Assembly (NCBI RefSeq): GCF_002025255.2
Contig: NZ_CP054587.1
Location: 620,001 to 684,000, forward strand
Direction of reading: 5' to 3'
Origin: Halolamina sp. CBA1230
GTDB lineage: Archaea; Halobacteriota; Halobacteria; Halobacteriales; Haloferacaceae
Length of the DNA: 64,000 nucleotides
Shown here: one piece after another, positions 23,059 through 32,402 of the stretch
Layout: the number at the start of each line of letters is the position of its first letter
How positions within the stretch are numbered: position 1 is the stretch's first letter
Notes under the pieces: model-generated
The model's input: the letters and a program-made list of their open reading frames with translations, nothing else
The model's database searches: none
Told to the model about the DNA's origin: nothing
Translations under genes and position numbers: made by a program

Positions 23059-24399
23059 CTACGAGACGTCCTCGCTCGCGGAGAACGCCTCGTGAGCCCC
23101 CTCGTCGATCACGGCCCGGAGCTGTTCGGCCACGTCGTACACGTCCGCGAAGCCGACGTACAGCGGCGCCGGACAGATCCGGATCACGTTCGGCGGCCGG
23201 TAGTCGACGACCACCCCGCGCTCCCGGAGCGCCTGACTCACGCGGTCGGCGTCGGGATGTTCGACCGCGACGTGGCCGCCGCGACGCTCGCCCGCCGCGG
23301 GCGTGCCGACCGAGTACTCGTACTCCGCCTCGGAGAGGTCCGCGACCAGCGTCGCGAGCAGCTCGGTGAGTTCGAGCGACTTCGCCCGCACGCGGTCGAT
23401 CCCGGCCTCGTCGAGCAGGTCGAGCGACCCTTCCAGCGGCGCGGCCGAGAGCATCGGCACGGTGCCGATCTGCCACGCGCCCGCCGACTGCTCGGGCGTG
23501 TACGTGAGTTCGAGGTCGAACTGCGTGGCCTTCTCGTTCCCCCACCAGCCCGGCAGCGCGGGCGTCAGCCCGTGGTAGCGCTCGTTCACGTACAGCCCCG
23601 CGATCGCCCCCGGGCCGGCGTTGAGGTACTTGTAGGAACACCAGACCGCGAAGTCCACGCCGGCCGCCGAGAACTCGTGTGGCACCGCGCCGACGGAGTG
23701 GGCGGCGTCGAACCCCGCGAGCGCGCCGTACTCGTGCGCTAACTCGGTCAGCGCCGCAACGTCGAACAGCTGTCCCGAGCGGTACAGCACGGTCGGCATG
23801 AACAGGATCCCCACGTCGTCGTCCATCGCGGCCCGGACGTCCTCGCGCTCGATCGTCCGGCCGTCCCGACTCTCGACCAGTCGGAGGTGCTCGTCGGGGT
23901 CCAGCCCGCGCTGGCGGAACTGCGCGCGGATCGCGTAGTGGTCGGTCGGGAAGTCGAGTTCGTTCGCGACGACGACGTTGCCCGACGCTGCGACCGGCGA
24001 GTCAGCCACTGTGTCGGGCGCGTCGACCTCCCGGGCCGGCACGTCGGCGACGTGGTCGAGGAACGTCCCGATCAGGCTGTGGATGTTGACGGTCGTGGAG
24101 TTGGCGATCACCACCTCCTCGGGGTCGGCGCCGACGTACGGCGCGAGGCGGTCGCCGAGGTACTCCGCGTACTCCCACCACGGCTGCTCGCCATCGGTCC
24201 AGCCCTCGATCCCGCGCTCGCGCCACTCGTCGACCACGCGATCCAGCGTGCGCTCGGCGTCGTCGCTGATCGGCCCCAGCGAGTTCCCGTCCATGTAGAG
24301 CTCGCTCGGCACGTCGAACCGGTCGCGGAACGACGCAAGCGGATCGTCGGCGTCGCGTGCGGCGGCGTCCGCCCGCGTGACCGAGAAGGGACTGCTCAT
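23059..24399 (-). CDS. kynU: Kynureninase
   Basis: 446 residues, PLP-dependent; cleaves kynurenine to anthranilate and alanine in tryptophan degradation. LYMDGNSLGP near residue 36, FDAAHSVGAVPHEF and the PLP-lysine motif CSYKYLNAGPGA are hallmark kynureninase sequences. GWWGN and IRICPAPLY follow as expected. The start MSSPFSVTRADAA at 24399 is chosen. It lies 68 bp downstream of the AIR-synthase-like gene. No other kynurenine-pathway gene is present. Confidence 0.93.
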   Translation of the reverse strand: MSSPFSVTRADAAARDADDPLASFRDRFDVPSELYMDGNSLGPISDDAERTLDRVVDEWRERGIEGWTDGEQPWWEYAEYLGDRLAPYVGADPEEVVIANSTTVNIHSLIGTFLDHVADVPAREVDAPDTVADSPVAASGNVVVANELDFPTDHYAIRAQFRQRGLDPDEHLRLVESRDGRTIEREDVRAAMDDDVGILFMPTVLYRSGQLFDVAALTELAHEYGALAGFDAAHSVGAVPHEFSAAGVDFAVWCSYKYLNAGPGAIAGLYVNERYHGLTPALPGWWGNEKATQFDLELTYTPEQSAGAWQIGTVPMLSAAPLEGSLDLLDEAGIDRVRAKSLELTELLATLVADLSEAEYEYSVGTPAAGERRGGHVAVEHPDADRVSQALRERGVVVDYRPPNVIRICPAPLYVGFADVYDVAEQLRAVIDEGAHEAFSASEDVS

Positions 24400-24467
24400 G
24401 CACGGGTCTCCGGCGCTGCCGACAAAGGCGTTGCCACACCGTCTGTCGTCACCACGCCGCCCGCTGC

Positions 24468-25487
24468 TCACTCCTCGCCGGCCAACTCGGCGTAGGCGTC
24501 CCACGACGGGTCCCGCGGCGGCTCGGTCCACTCCTCGCCGCGGAACCGCATCCCCGAACCCTCGACGACCGTCCCGACCTCGGCGACGGGCGTTCCGCGA
24601 TCCGCGATCGCCCGCCGGACTGCGTCGACGTCCGCGGGCGGCACGGCGAGTACGAGCGTCCCCGAACTGGTGGACTTCCAGGGGTCGATCCCCAGCGCGT
24701 CACAGACCGCCTCGACCCCCGAGCGCATCGGCGCCGCCTCGGTGTCGACTTCGAACCGCACGCCCGCACTCCCGGCCATCTCGCAGAACGCGCCCAGCAG
24801 GCCGCCCTCGGTCGCGTCGTGCATCGCGGCTACCTCTCCAGCCTCCGCGGCGGCGACGGCGTCCCGGACCAGCCTGGCCTCGTCGAGCCCCGCGGCCGCG
24901 TCGGCGACCGTTTCGGGCGAGAGCCCGCGGTCGCCCAACTCCTCGGGGTACAGCGACGCGAACAGGCCTGCGGTCTCGACGGCCGGCCCGCGCGTCACGA
25001 GCAGGCGGTCGCCCGGGCGCGCGCCGTCCGGGCGCACGACCGCCTCAGGGTCGCAGACGCCCATCGCGGTCGCGGCGCCGACCCACGGGAACTCGGCGGC
25101 GGGGTAGCGCGCGGTGTGGCCCGTGACGACGCTCGTCCCCAGCTCCGCACACTCCGCGTGGATGCCGGTCCAGAGCGCGTCGAACTGCTCGTCGGAAATC
25201 GCGGTCGGCAGCGAGAAGGAGATCGCGAGGTGGCTCGGGAGCACGCCGGCGACGGCCACGTCCGAGAGCGCGACGTGGAGTGCGAACCGCCCCGCGCGTT
25301 CGAACCCCAGCGCCGGGAGCACGGAGATCGGGTCGGTCGCGACCACGAGCCCCGTCCCGTCGAGGTCGAGAAGGCCGAAATCGACGCCGGCGGTCGGCCC
25401 CAGCGCCACGTCGTCGCGCTCGGCGCCGAGCCGGGGGGCGATCCGCTCGGCGAAGAAGGCGCGGTCGATCTTGCCGCGGTCGGTCAT
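24468..25487 (-). CDS. AIR synthase-related protein (PurM/HypE/ThiL superfamily)
   Basis: 339 residues in two halves. The N-terminal AIRS domain has DPISVLPALGFERAGRFALHVALSDVAVAGVLP (metal/ATP-binding Asp motif). The C-terminal domain has AMHDATEGGLLGAFCEMA and the closing STSSGTLVLAVPP. The family includes hydrogenase-maturation HypE and thiamin-phosphate kinase. This archaeal subgroup is usually of unknown substrate. No hydrogenase or thiamin genes adjoin, so I do not assign an activity. Confidence 0.85.
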   Translation of the reverse strand: MTDRGKIDRAFFAERIAPRLGAERDDVALGPTAGVDFGLLDLDGTGLVVATDPISVLPALGFERAGRFALHVALSDVAVAGVLPSHLAISFSLPTAISDEQFDALWTGIHAECAELGTSVVTGHTARYPAAEFPWVGAATAMGVCDPEAVVRPDGARPGDRLLVTRGPAVETAGLFASLYPEELGDRGLSPETVADAAAGLDEARLVRDAVAAAEAGEVAAMHDATEGGLLGAFCEMAGSAGVRFEVDTEAAPMRSGVEAVCDALGIDPWKSTSSGTLVLAVPPADVDAVRRAIADRGTPVAEVGTVVEGSGMRFRGEEWTEPPRDPSWDAYAELAGEE

Positions 25488-25569
25488 GCACGGGGCTGGG
25501 GCTGGCGGCAACGTATGCCTGCCGACCGACGACGAGGGGCTGGCGCGCATCCCGCTCAACGAACGGTGG

Positions 25570-26037
25570 TCAGTCGGTCGTTTTCTCCGCCCGCAGCGGG
25601 CGTTCGCTCGCCAGTCGACAGTCGAACTGCGGGTGCTCCGCGAAGTGGCGCACGATCATGTGCCGCCGCGAGCCGGTGACCCCTGCCCCACCCACGTCCT
25701 CCGCGCCGAACGACGCCGGCAACGACTCGAACAGCTCCCGGAACGCTTCGACGGAGTCGAACACCTGCTCGTTCCCGGGCGTGTCCGCTGCCCGCCGCGC
25801 GACGGCGTAGCTCCCGTCCCGGCGGTACTGGCCGACGGTTCGGAACAGTTCCAGCCGCCGCTCCAGCGCGTCGCCGACGGACTCCCGCAGCGCCAGCGCC
25901 GCCTCGCGGGGGAGGCGGTACCTCTCGCCGTCGACGGTCAGCCGGACCGCGCCGTCCTCACGCTCGACGGCGACGGCAGTCTCGTCGGCCGCGAAGAACC
26001 CGATCAGGAGCGTGTTGACTCCGCATGGTTGACACAA
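25570..26037 (-). CDS. Conserved haloarchaeal protein (DUF7528-like), TTG start suspected
   Basis: 155 residues. The conserved part runs LLIGFFAADETAVAVEREDGAVRLTVDGERYRLPREAALALRESVGDALE, then RRHMIVRHFAEHPQFDCRL at the C-terminus; no catalytic motif. The frame contains no ATG or GTG before the conserved region, so TTG at 26037 (protein starting MCQPCGVNTLL) is the best start. This would place a CxxC at the N-terminus. It is separated from the LEA-like gene by 44 bp. Function unknown. Confidence 0.6.
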   Translation of the reverse strand: MCQPCGVNTLLIGFFAADETAVAVEREDGAVRLTVDGERYRLPREAALALRESVGDALERRLELFRTVGQYRRDGSYAVARRAADTPGNEQVFDSVEAFRELFESLPASFGAEDVGGAGVTGSRRHMIVRHFAEHPQFDCRLASERPLRAEKTTD

Positions 26038-26081
26038 CGGCCGGCACTGCGAAGAACGTGTCGGCGCCCAGTGACGTGTTC

Positions 26082-27221
26082 TCACGCCACGGGGCCGCCG
26101 ACCGCGAGGATGCCGTCGTCGGTGGGTGTGGGCGTCCCGTCGTCGGGTGTGACGGTTCCGTCGTCGGGCGTCGCCGTGCCGTCCTCGGGTGTCGCGGTGC
26201 CGTCGCCGTCGGTTGGCGTCGCCGTCCCCTCGCCGTCCGGCGTCGGCGTTCCCTCCGGCTCGTTCCCGTCGCCCTCGCCGAAGATATCGGTCTCGATCGT
26301 GCGCTCGATGGAGTCGAGTTGGATGCGAACGGTGTCGCCGCCGAACGCGGAGAGATCGATCCGGGCGTAGAACGTCACCTCCAGTTGGGTCGTCTGCTCG
26401 TTCTGGAGGTGGCTCACCCACCACTCGTCGAGGTTCTCGTTCCGGAGCGCGGTGGTCGCGCGGACGGTCTCCGTCTGGCCGGGTGCGATCGCGACCCCCT
26501 TCTCGGTCGTGCCCTCGCCCATCGTGACGTTGTTCATCTCGATCTCGTAGCCGATCTCCGAGATCGCGACGGGTGTCGGGTTGGGGTTGTACAGGTCGAA
26601 CGCGGTGTCGATCTCGGTGGTCTCGTTGTCCACCGCACCCCACTCGCCGCTGGTGCTGTTGAGCCAGAGCACGGGCTCGGGCGCGGCGGGGCGGTCGACG
26701 TCGATGGGGCGGTCCTCGTCGCTGTTGAACCCGCCGATGACGTTGGTGTTCACCGGCCGCTCGATCTGGGGGTTGAACTCCTTGCCCAACAGATCCGAGT
26801 GGATCGAGGCGTCGACGGTCAGCGTGGTGTTCTCGTCGTTCTCGACGTGGCTGACCCACCACGTCGGGATGCGGTCGTTGTTCATCATCGTCGTGAGCGG
26901 GATGGAGGTGTTGCCGCTGGCGTTGACTCCCACCCCCTCGCGCCCGCCGGTCGCCATCCGCACGTCGTTCATCTCGACCGCGTAGTCGACGGTGAGCCCG
27001 CCCAACCGGACGCCGAACGGGTTGGGGTTGTTGACCACGAGCTCGGACTCGATCGTCGTCGTCGACTCGTTGACCGGACCGAACGCGTTGTTCACTCCGA
27101 CCACGGACGGCGCGCCGATGATTCCGACGGCCCACGCCCCGCCGATCGAGAGCGACAGCACTCCGAGCACGGCAGCGGCCACCTTCAGCGTCGACGCGGC
27201 TGCGAGCTTCCCACCCAGCAT
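26082..27221 (-). CDS. LEA14-like (WHy domain) membrane-anchored surface protein
   Basis: 379 residues: one N-terminal helix (about 12-35) as signal anchor, then two WHy/LEA2 domains (about 45-150 and 190-310). Each opens with the NPNPFGV / NPNPTPV motif and carries the repeated WWVSH(V/L)(E/Q)N segment. A Thr/Pro/Asp/Gly-rich tail of about 50 residues ends the protein. LEA2 domains are associated with desiccation and salt stress. The tail (TATPEDGT, TATPDDGT, TVTPDDGT) is a degenerate 8-residue repeat. Several N-x-T/S sites suggest glycosylation. Confidence 0.82.
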   Translation of the reverse strand: MLGGKLAAASTLKVAAAVLGVLSLSIGGAWAVGIIGAPSVVGVNNAFGPVNESTTTIESELVVNNPNPFGVRLGGLTVDYAVEMNDVRMATGGREGVGVNASGNTSIPLTTMMNNDRIPTWWVSHVENDENTTLTVDASIHSDLLGKEFNPQIERPVNTNVIGGFNSDEDRPIDVDRPAAPEPVLWLNSTSGEWGAVDNETTEIDTAFDLYNPNPTPVAISEIGYEIEMNNVTMGEGTTEKGVAIAPGQTETVRATTALRNENLDEWWVSHLQNEQTTQLEVTFYARIDLSAFGGDTVRIQLDSIERTIETDIFGEGDGNEPEGTPTPDGEGTATPTDGDGTATPEDGTATPDDGTVTPDDGTPTPTDDGILAVGGPVA

Positions 27222-27313
27222 ACTCGGCCATGAAGGTTGCACCCCCTTAGACGCATCGGGCAGGCGCCGACCGGAAGCGTGTGGCTGATGCTCGCTCGGC
27301 GGTAGGTGTCGGT

Positions 27314-27496
27314 ATGGACGAACGCACGCGGACGGCGCTCGGGCTGGGTAGCGCATCGATACTCGTCGTCGCGGGCACGCTCGCGACGGGGTATCTCCCG
27401 AGCACGCCCCGCTCGCAGCTGCTCGCAGGAGGGCTGATCGTCGCCGGGTTCGCGCTCGGCTTCCTCGTCCTCGGGGAGTTCGAGCTCCCCGACTAG
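27314..27496 (+). CDS. Small two-helix membrane protein
   Basis: 60 residues, helices at about 9-28 and 36-54, charged ends. It is convergent with the P-type ATPase gene, whose stop is 2 bp away. Function unknown. Confidence 0.6.
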   Translation: MDERTRTALGLGSASILVVAGTLATGYLPSTPRSQLLAGGLIVAGFALGFLVLGEFELPD

Positions 27497-27498
27497 CC

Positions 27499-29823
27499 TC
27501 ACCGGAACGAGTTACCGGCGATCAGCCCACAGCACAGCACCGCCGCCCCCATCGTCAGTAGGGGGTTGAGCAGCCCGGCGACCGCCAGCGGGATCGCGAC
27601 GACGTTGTACAGCAGCGCGGTCCGGTCGTTCCAGCGACGCCGACCGTAGCTCTCCGCCGAGCAGTCGAACGCCGCGGCGACGCCGTCGAGCCGGTCGTCG
27701 AGCACCGCGAGATCCGACGCTTCGGCCGCGAGTGCGGTGCCGCTGCCCAGCGAGATACCCAGATCCGCCGCGGCCAGCGCCGGCGCGTCGTTGGTGCCGT
27801 CGCCGACCATCGCGACCGGCCCCGCCGCCCGCAGGCGCCCCACGGCCGCGGACTTCCCGGCCGGGGGGACGCCCGCGAACACGTGGGTGACGTGCGGGCT
27901 GGCGGCAAACTCGGCGGCGGCGGACTCGTCGTCACCCGTGAGCACGACCACGTCGAGCCCCCGGTCGGCGAGGCGTTCGAGCGTCGCCTCCCAGTCCGTG
28001 CGGGCCTCGTCGCCGACGATCACGATCCCCGTCGCCTCCCCGTCCTCGCCGACGAGCACCGGCAGTCGGCCGGACTCGCGGGCCTCGATCGCGCGACCTT
28101 GAACCGCGTCGGGGACGGACCAGCCACGCTCCGCGAACAGGTCGGGGTTGCCGACGAGCACGCGCCGGCCGTCGACGACCCCCTCCACGCCCGTCGGGTG
28201 GCTGGTGAACGACTCGATCGCCGGCGCGTCGTCGCTCCCGAACGCGTCGACGATCGCCGCGGCCGCGGGGTGGGAGGCGCGTCGCTCCAGTTCGGCCGCG
28301 GCAGCGAGCAGGTCCGCGGGCGCGTCCTGGTCGAGCACCTCCATCTTCCCGGTGGTGAGCGTCCCGGTCTTGTCGAACACGACCGTCTCGACGCCGCGCA
28401 GGCGTTCGAACGTCGTCTCGTCGAACACCGCGACCCCGCGGTCGAGCGCGCGGGCGACGCTCGACCCCGCCGACAGCGGCGTCGCGAACCCCAGCGCCCA
28501 CGGCGAGGCGGCGATGAACGTCGTGAGCAGGCCGACGATACCCACCGCGACCCGGCCACCGCTCAGGGCGAACGCGCCGACGCCGACGAGGACGGCGACC
28601 GCGATCAGCGGCGGTGCCACGCGCTCGGCGATCCGGTTGGCCCGGCGCTGGCCGCCGTGGGCCGCGCTCTGGAACCCCCAGACCGACGCGGCGAGTCGGT
28701 CGACGCTGCTCCGTACGTCGTCGCCGACGGTCATCGTCGCCGCACCCGTGGTGACGACCGAGCCGCCGATCAGGTCGTCGCCCGCCTGCTTGCGGACGGG
28801 CGTCGACTCGCCGGTGACGACCGCCTCGTCGACGGTACACTCGCCCTCGGCGAGCGTGCCGTCCACGGGCACGCGTTCGCCCTCGGGCACGAGCACGCGG
28901 TCGTCCGGTTCGAGATGCTCGACCGGGACGGTCTCGGTGCCGGCGGCGGTCTCGCGGGTCGCTTCCTCGACGCGAGAGACCGTGAGGTCGGTCAGCGCGC
29001 TGGCGGCGTTGCGCTTGGCGAGGGACTCGTAGAACGTCGCCCCGGTGACGCCCGCGACCGCGACCACCGCGAGGTCGTAGTAGGCGCCGAAGATGCCCGC
29101 GAAGTAGCCCGCGAGCCCGAACAGGTACGCCGCGATCGCGGTCAGGGTGACGAGCAGCCCCGTGTTGGGTTTCCGGAGCACGATGGCGATGTAGGCGTCC
29201 CGGAGCACGGGCGCGCCGGTGACGACGATGACGACGAACGTCAACACGAGGAACACGGGGACGACCGTCGTGACGCTCGCGTCGCCGCCCAGCGGGTCGG
29301 CGAAGCCCAGCAGCGCCGCGAGATGGGAGGGGTAGAACACGACGGCGTAGGGGATCAGCAGGAACGTGGCGAACACCACGCCGGCGGCGTAGCGGTAGCC
29401 CAGCGCGCCGTTGACGACGCCGCCGTCGGTGTCGACCGCGCTCCCTGGGTCGCGCTCCTCGCGGAGCGTGGCGTCGTAGCCGAGACCGGAGAGCGCCTCG
29501 GTCAGGCGCTCGATCGGCGGCTCGCCGTCACAGTCGACGCGGACGGACTCGGTGACGTAGCTCGCGTCGGCGTCGACGACGCCGTCGATCCCGCACGCGA
29601 CGGCTTCGAGATACGCCTCACACGTCGCGGAGTGCATCCCGTCGACGGCGAAGAAAGTCGAGGTGGTCCCATCGGGCGCGTCGTCGGCCGGCCGGGGCTC
29701 GGCGTCGGCGGTGGGTTCCGGGAGCGTCTCGGCGACCGACCGACAGCCCGCCGAGCAGAACGGCCCCTCGCGGTGCGCCGGGACGGGGTTGTCACAGAGG
29801 TCGCAGGCGGACGAACCGGACAC
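27499..29823 (-). CDS. Heavy-metal-type P-type ATPase with SPW in place of CPC
   Basis: 774 residues. An N-terminal Cys-rich zinc-finger-like unit (CDLCDNPVP...FCSAGC, residues 7-27) precedes an HMA-like domain whose GMTCxxC is GMHSATC. Eight membrane helices follow, with TGES, the phosphorylation site FDKTGTLT and the hinge GDGTNDAPAL, so the pump should be active. The ion-binding motif in helix 6 reads ASPWALG (S440, P441, W442) rather than CPC. Copper/silver specificity is therefore doubtful. The overall layout resembles CcoI-type pumps serving oxidase assembly. Confidence 0.9.
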   Translation of the reverse strand: MSGSSACDLCDNPVPAHREGPFCSAGCRSVAETLPEPTADAEPRPADDAPDGTTSTFFAVDGMHSATCEAYLEAVACGIDGVVDADASYVTESVRVDCDGEPPIERLTEALSGLGYDATLREERDPGSAVDTDGGVVNGALGYRYAAGVVFATFLLIPYAVVFYPSHLAALLGFADPLGGDASVTTVVPVFLVLTFVVIVVTGAPVLRDAYIAIVLRKPNTGLLVTLTAIAAYLFGLAGYFAGIFGAYYDLAVVAVAGVTGATFYESLAKRNAASALTDLTVSRVEEATRETAAGTETVPVEHLEPDDRVLVPEGERVPVDGTLAEGECTVDEAVVTGESTPVRKQAGDDLIGGSVVTTGAATMTVGDDVRSSVDRLAASVWGFQSAAHGGQRRANRIAERVAPPLIAVAVLVGVGAFALSGGRVAVGIVGLLTTFIAASPWALGFATPLSAGSSVARALDRGVAVFDETTFERLRGVETVVFDKTGTLTTGKMEVLDQDAPADLLAAAAELERRASHPAAAAIVDAFGSDDAPAIESFTSHPTGVEGVVDGRRVLVGNPDLFAERGWSVPDAVQGRAIEARESGRLPVLVGEDGEATGIVIVGDEARTDWEATLERLADRGLDVVVLTGDDESAAAEFAASPHVTHVFAGVPPAGKSAAVGRLRAAGPVAMVGDGTNDAPALAAADLGISLGSGTALAAEASDLAVLDDRLDGVAAAFDCSAESYGRRRWNDRTALLYNVVAIPLAVAGLLNPLLTMGAAVLCCGLIAGNSFR

Positions 29824-29874
29824 GGACGAAGGTACGTGCCCGTGGCGTAAGCCCTGTCGGTTCGAGCGTGCGGC

Positions 29875-31383
29875 TCAGCTCCGGTAGCGCTGGTCGATCA
29901 CCGGGCCCGGGTCCTCGTACTCCTCGCGGTGGCGGAGACACCGGCTCTGGCGTCCCTCGCCCACGTCGTTGGCGTCGGGATGCTCCTCGCTGCAGACGCT
30001 GCCGAACGCCTCGTCCAGTCGCGTCGCCGCGCCGTCCTCGTCGCCGGCGCGAGCCATCTCCGCGGCCTCGTACACGACCGACGCCGCGTCGTCGGGCATG
30101 TTCAGCGAGACGTCGCCGTCGTCGGCCCGCTCGGCGTCGAACAGTTCGAGCAGCAGTTCGTCGACCGTCGACACCTCCTGGATCCCCAGCCGTTCCTTGA
30201 CCACGTCGACGATGCTCTTCTCGGCGTTGGCGCGGGCCCGGAACACCGAGTGGAGCTGGTCGAGCGCCTCCCAGTGTTCGCCGGAGACGCTGTACTCGTC
30301 GGGGCGGATCTTCGCCGGGCAGCGCGTCGAGAACCGACAGCCGCTGGGCGGGTCGCGGGGGCTCGGCGGTTGGCCACGCAGCGTGATGCGCTCGCCCGTC
30401 TCGACCATCGAGCCGGGGATCGCCGACAGCAGCGACTCGGTGTAAGGGTGGGCGGGGTCGGTGAACAACTGCTCGGTCGGCCCGAGCTCCATCACCTCGC
30501 CCAGATACATCACCGCCACGCGGTCGGCGATGTGGCGGACGACGCTCAGGTCGTGGGCGATGAACAGGAACGTCAGTCCCAGCTCCTCCTGGAGGTCCTC
30601 GAGGAGGTTGATGATCCGGGCCTGCACCGAGACGTCGAGCGCCGAGACGGGCTCGTCGAGCACGAGGAACCGCGGTTCGAGCGCGAGCGATCGGGCGATC
30701 CCGACGCGCTGGCTCTGCCCACCGGAGAACTGGTGGGGGTAGCGGTAGAAGTGCTCCTCCCGCAGCCCGACCTGTTCGAGCAGGTACCGCACGCGATCCT
30801 CGCGCATCTCCGAGGCGTGTTTGGAGAGCTCGACGTGGATCTCGAACTCGTCGGCGTCGACCGTCACGTCGTCGTCGGACAGCGGCGCGTCCTCGCGGAT
30901 GCTGACGCTGTCGTCGACGCCGACGGTGATGTCGGGGCGTTCGCCGTCCTCGGCGCGGTGGACGCGCTTGCCCGACACCTCGCGGTCGTCGCTAACCGAC
31001 ACCGCGAGATCCGGCCAGTCGTGGGCGTCGAGCGGCTCGCGGATGATCTCGCCGACGGTCATCCGCTCGTTCAGGCTGGCCTCGGGGTCCTGGAACACCA
31101 TCTGGGCCTCGCTCTGCCACTCCCGGAGCTCCCGCCCCGAGATGCTGGTCACGTCGGTGTCGTCGGCGACCACCTCGCCCTCGGTCGCGGTCTCGAGGTT
31201 GAGGATGGTCCGGCCCAGCGTCGTCTTCCCGCAGCCGGACTCGCCGACGAGCCCCAGCGTCTCACCCTCGCGGATGTCGAAGCTGACGCCGTCGACGGCT
31301 TTGACGGGGTCGCCGCCGAGCAGCCCGCCGTCGTCGTAGTACTTCTTCAGGTTCCGGACCTCGAGGAACGGTTCGGCGCTCAC
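29875..31383 (-). CDS. Peptide-type ABC importer, second ATPase (DppF-like)
   Basis: 502 residues: Walker A GESGCGKTT, Q-loop QMVFQDPEASLN, signature FSGGQSQRVGIA, Walker B FLVLDEPVSALD, and the oligopeptide-type Fe-S-like Cys region GCRFSTRCP. Compared with usual DppF (about 330 aa) it has an acidic insertion of about 75 residues between Q-loop and signature (residues about 125-195), and a C-terminal extension of about 130 residues with Cys-containing ends (SVCSEEH, SRCLRH). Last gene of the five-gene operon; 4-bp overlap with the first ATPase gene. Confidence 0.92.
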   Translation of the reverse strand: MSAEPFLEVRNLKKYYDDGGLLGGDPVKAVDGVSFDIREGETLGLVGESGCGKTTLGRTILNLETATEGEVVADDTDVTSISGRELREWQSEAQMVFQDPEASLNERMTVGEIIREPLDAHDWPDLAVSVSDDREVSGKRVHRAEDGERPDITVGVDDSVSIREDAPLSDDDVTVDADEFEIHVELSKHASEMREDRVRYLLEQVGLREEHFYRYPHQFSGGQSQRVGIARSLALEPRFLVLDEPVSALDVSVQARIINLLEDLQEELGLTFLFIAHDLSVVRHIADRVAVMYLGEVMELGPTEQLFTDPAHPYTESLLSAIPGSMVETGERITLRGQPPSPRDPPSGCRFSTRCPAKIRPDEYSVSGEHWEALDQLHSVFRARANAEKSIVDVVKERLGIQEVSTVDELLLELFDAERADDGDVSLNMPDDAASVVYEAAEMARAGDEDGAATRLDEAFGSVCSEEHPDANDVGEGRQSRCLRHREEYEDPGPVIDQRYRS

Positions 31384-32402
31384 GCGCGCTCACCCCCGTC
31401 CTCCGCGAACTTTTCCTCGGGCGGCGACTTCTCGAACCGCTCGTCGTACAGCAGACAGGCGGCCTCGTGGTCGACGTCGCCGTCGCCCACGTCGATCCGT
31501 TCGGGGTGGACCTCCTCGCAGGCGTCGAACGCGTACGGACACCGCGGCGCGAACCGGCAGTCCTCGGGCTCGCTCGTCGAGGTCGGCACCTCGCCCTCGA
31601 TGGTCGGCAGCCGTTCGTCGCCGGCGGTCCGGCCGGGGATGCTCGCCAGCAGCCCCCGGGTGTACGGGTGGCGGGGGTTGTCGAACAGCTCCTCGACCGG
31701 CGCGCTCTCGACGAACTCGCCGGCGTACATCACGTTCACGCGGTCGGTCGTCTCCTCGATCACGCCCATGTCGTGGGTGATGAACAGCACGCCCAGGTTC
31801 TCCTCGCGCTGGAGCTCGTCCAGCAGTTCGAGGATCTGGGCCTGGATCGTCACGTCGAGCGCCGTCGTCGGCTCGTCACACACCAGCAGGTCGGGGTCAC
31901 ACGCCAGCGCGATCGCGATCACTGCGCGCTGGCGCATCCCGCCGGAGAACTGGTGGGGGTACTCGGAGACACGGCGGGCGGCGTCGGGGATCCCCACGTC
32001 CTCCAGCAGGTCGATCGCGGCGTCGGTCGCTTCCTGGCCGCGGAGCCCCTGGTGGATGCGCAGCGCCTCCTTGATCTGGTTCCCGACGGTGTAGACGGGG
32101 TTGAGCGAGTTCATCGGGTCCTGGAACACGATCGCGATGTCGCCGCGGTGTTCGTCCCAGCTGCCGCCGACGAGCTCGTCGCCGCGGAACTCGATCGACC
32201 CCTCCTCGATCACGCCGGGCTCCTCGATCAGCCCGAGCACCGAGCGGGCGGTGACGGACTTGCCCGACCCGGACTCGCCGACGAGGCCGACGGTCTCGCC
32301 GCGCTCGACGTCGAAGCTGACGCCGTCGACCGCGCGGATCGTCTCCTTGTCGGTGTGGAACACCGTACGGAGGTTCTCGACGGAGAGTAGCGTGTCGCTC
32401 AC
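31380..32402 (-). CDS. Peptide-type ABC importer, first ATPase (DppD-like)
   Basis: 340 residues: Walker A GESGSGKS, Q-loop FQDPMNSLNPVYTVG, signature FSGGMRQRAVIA, Walker B LLVCDEPTTALDV, oligopeptide C-terminal region CRFAPRCPYAFDAC. Standard length for DppD/OppD. Overlaps both neighbours by 4 bp, so the ATPases are made in coupled amounts. Confidence 0.94.
   Translation of the reverse strand: MSDTLLSVENLRTVFHTDKETIRAVDGVSFDVERGETVGLVGESGSGKSVTARSVLGLIEEPGVIEEGSIEFRGDELVGGSWDEHRGDIAIVFQDPMNSLNPVYTVGNQIKEALRIHQGLRGQEATDAAIDLLEDVGIPDAARRVSEYPHQFSGGMRQRAVIAIALACDPDLLVCDEPTTALDVTIQAQILELLDELQREENLGVLFITHDMGVIEETTDRVNVMYAGEFVESAPVEELFDNPRHPYTRGLLASIPGRTAGDERLPTIEGEVPTSTSEPEDCRFAPRCPYAFDACEEVHPERIDVGDGDVDHEAACLLYDERFEKSPPEEKFAEDGGERA

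Noticed and set aside
26093-26250. CRISPR-like repeat in the 3' part of the LEA-like gene
   Set aside because: Repeats are 24-30 bp, degenerate and in frame (TPxDGT units), without unique spacers; simply a low-complexity protein tail.
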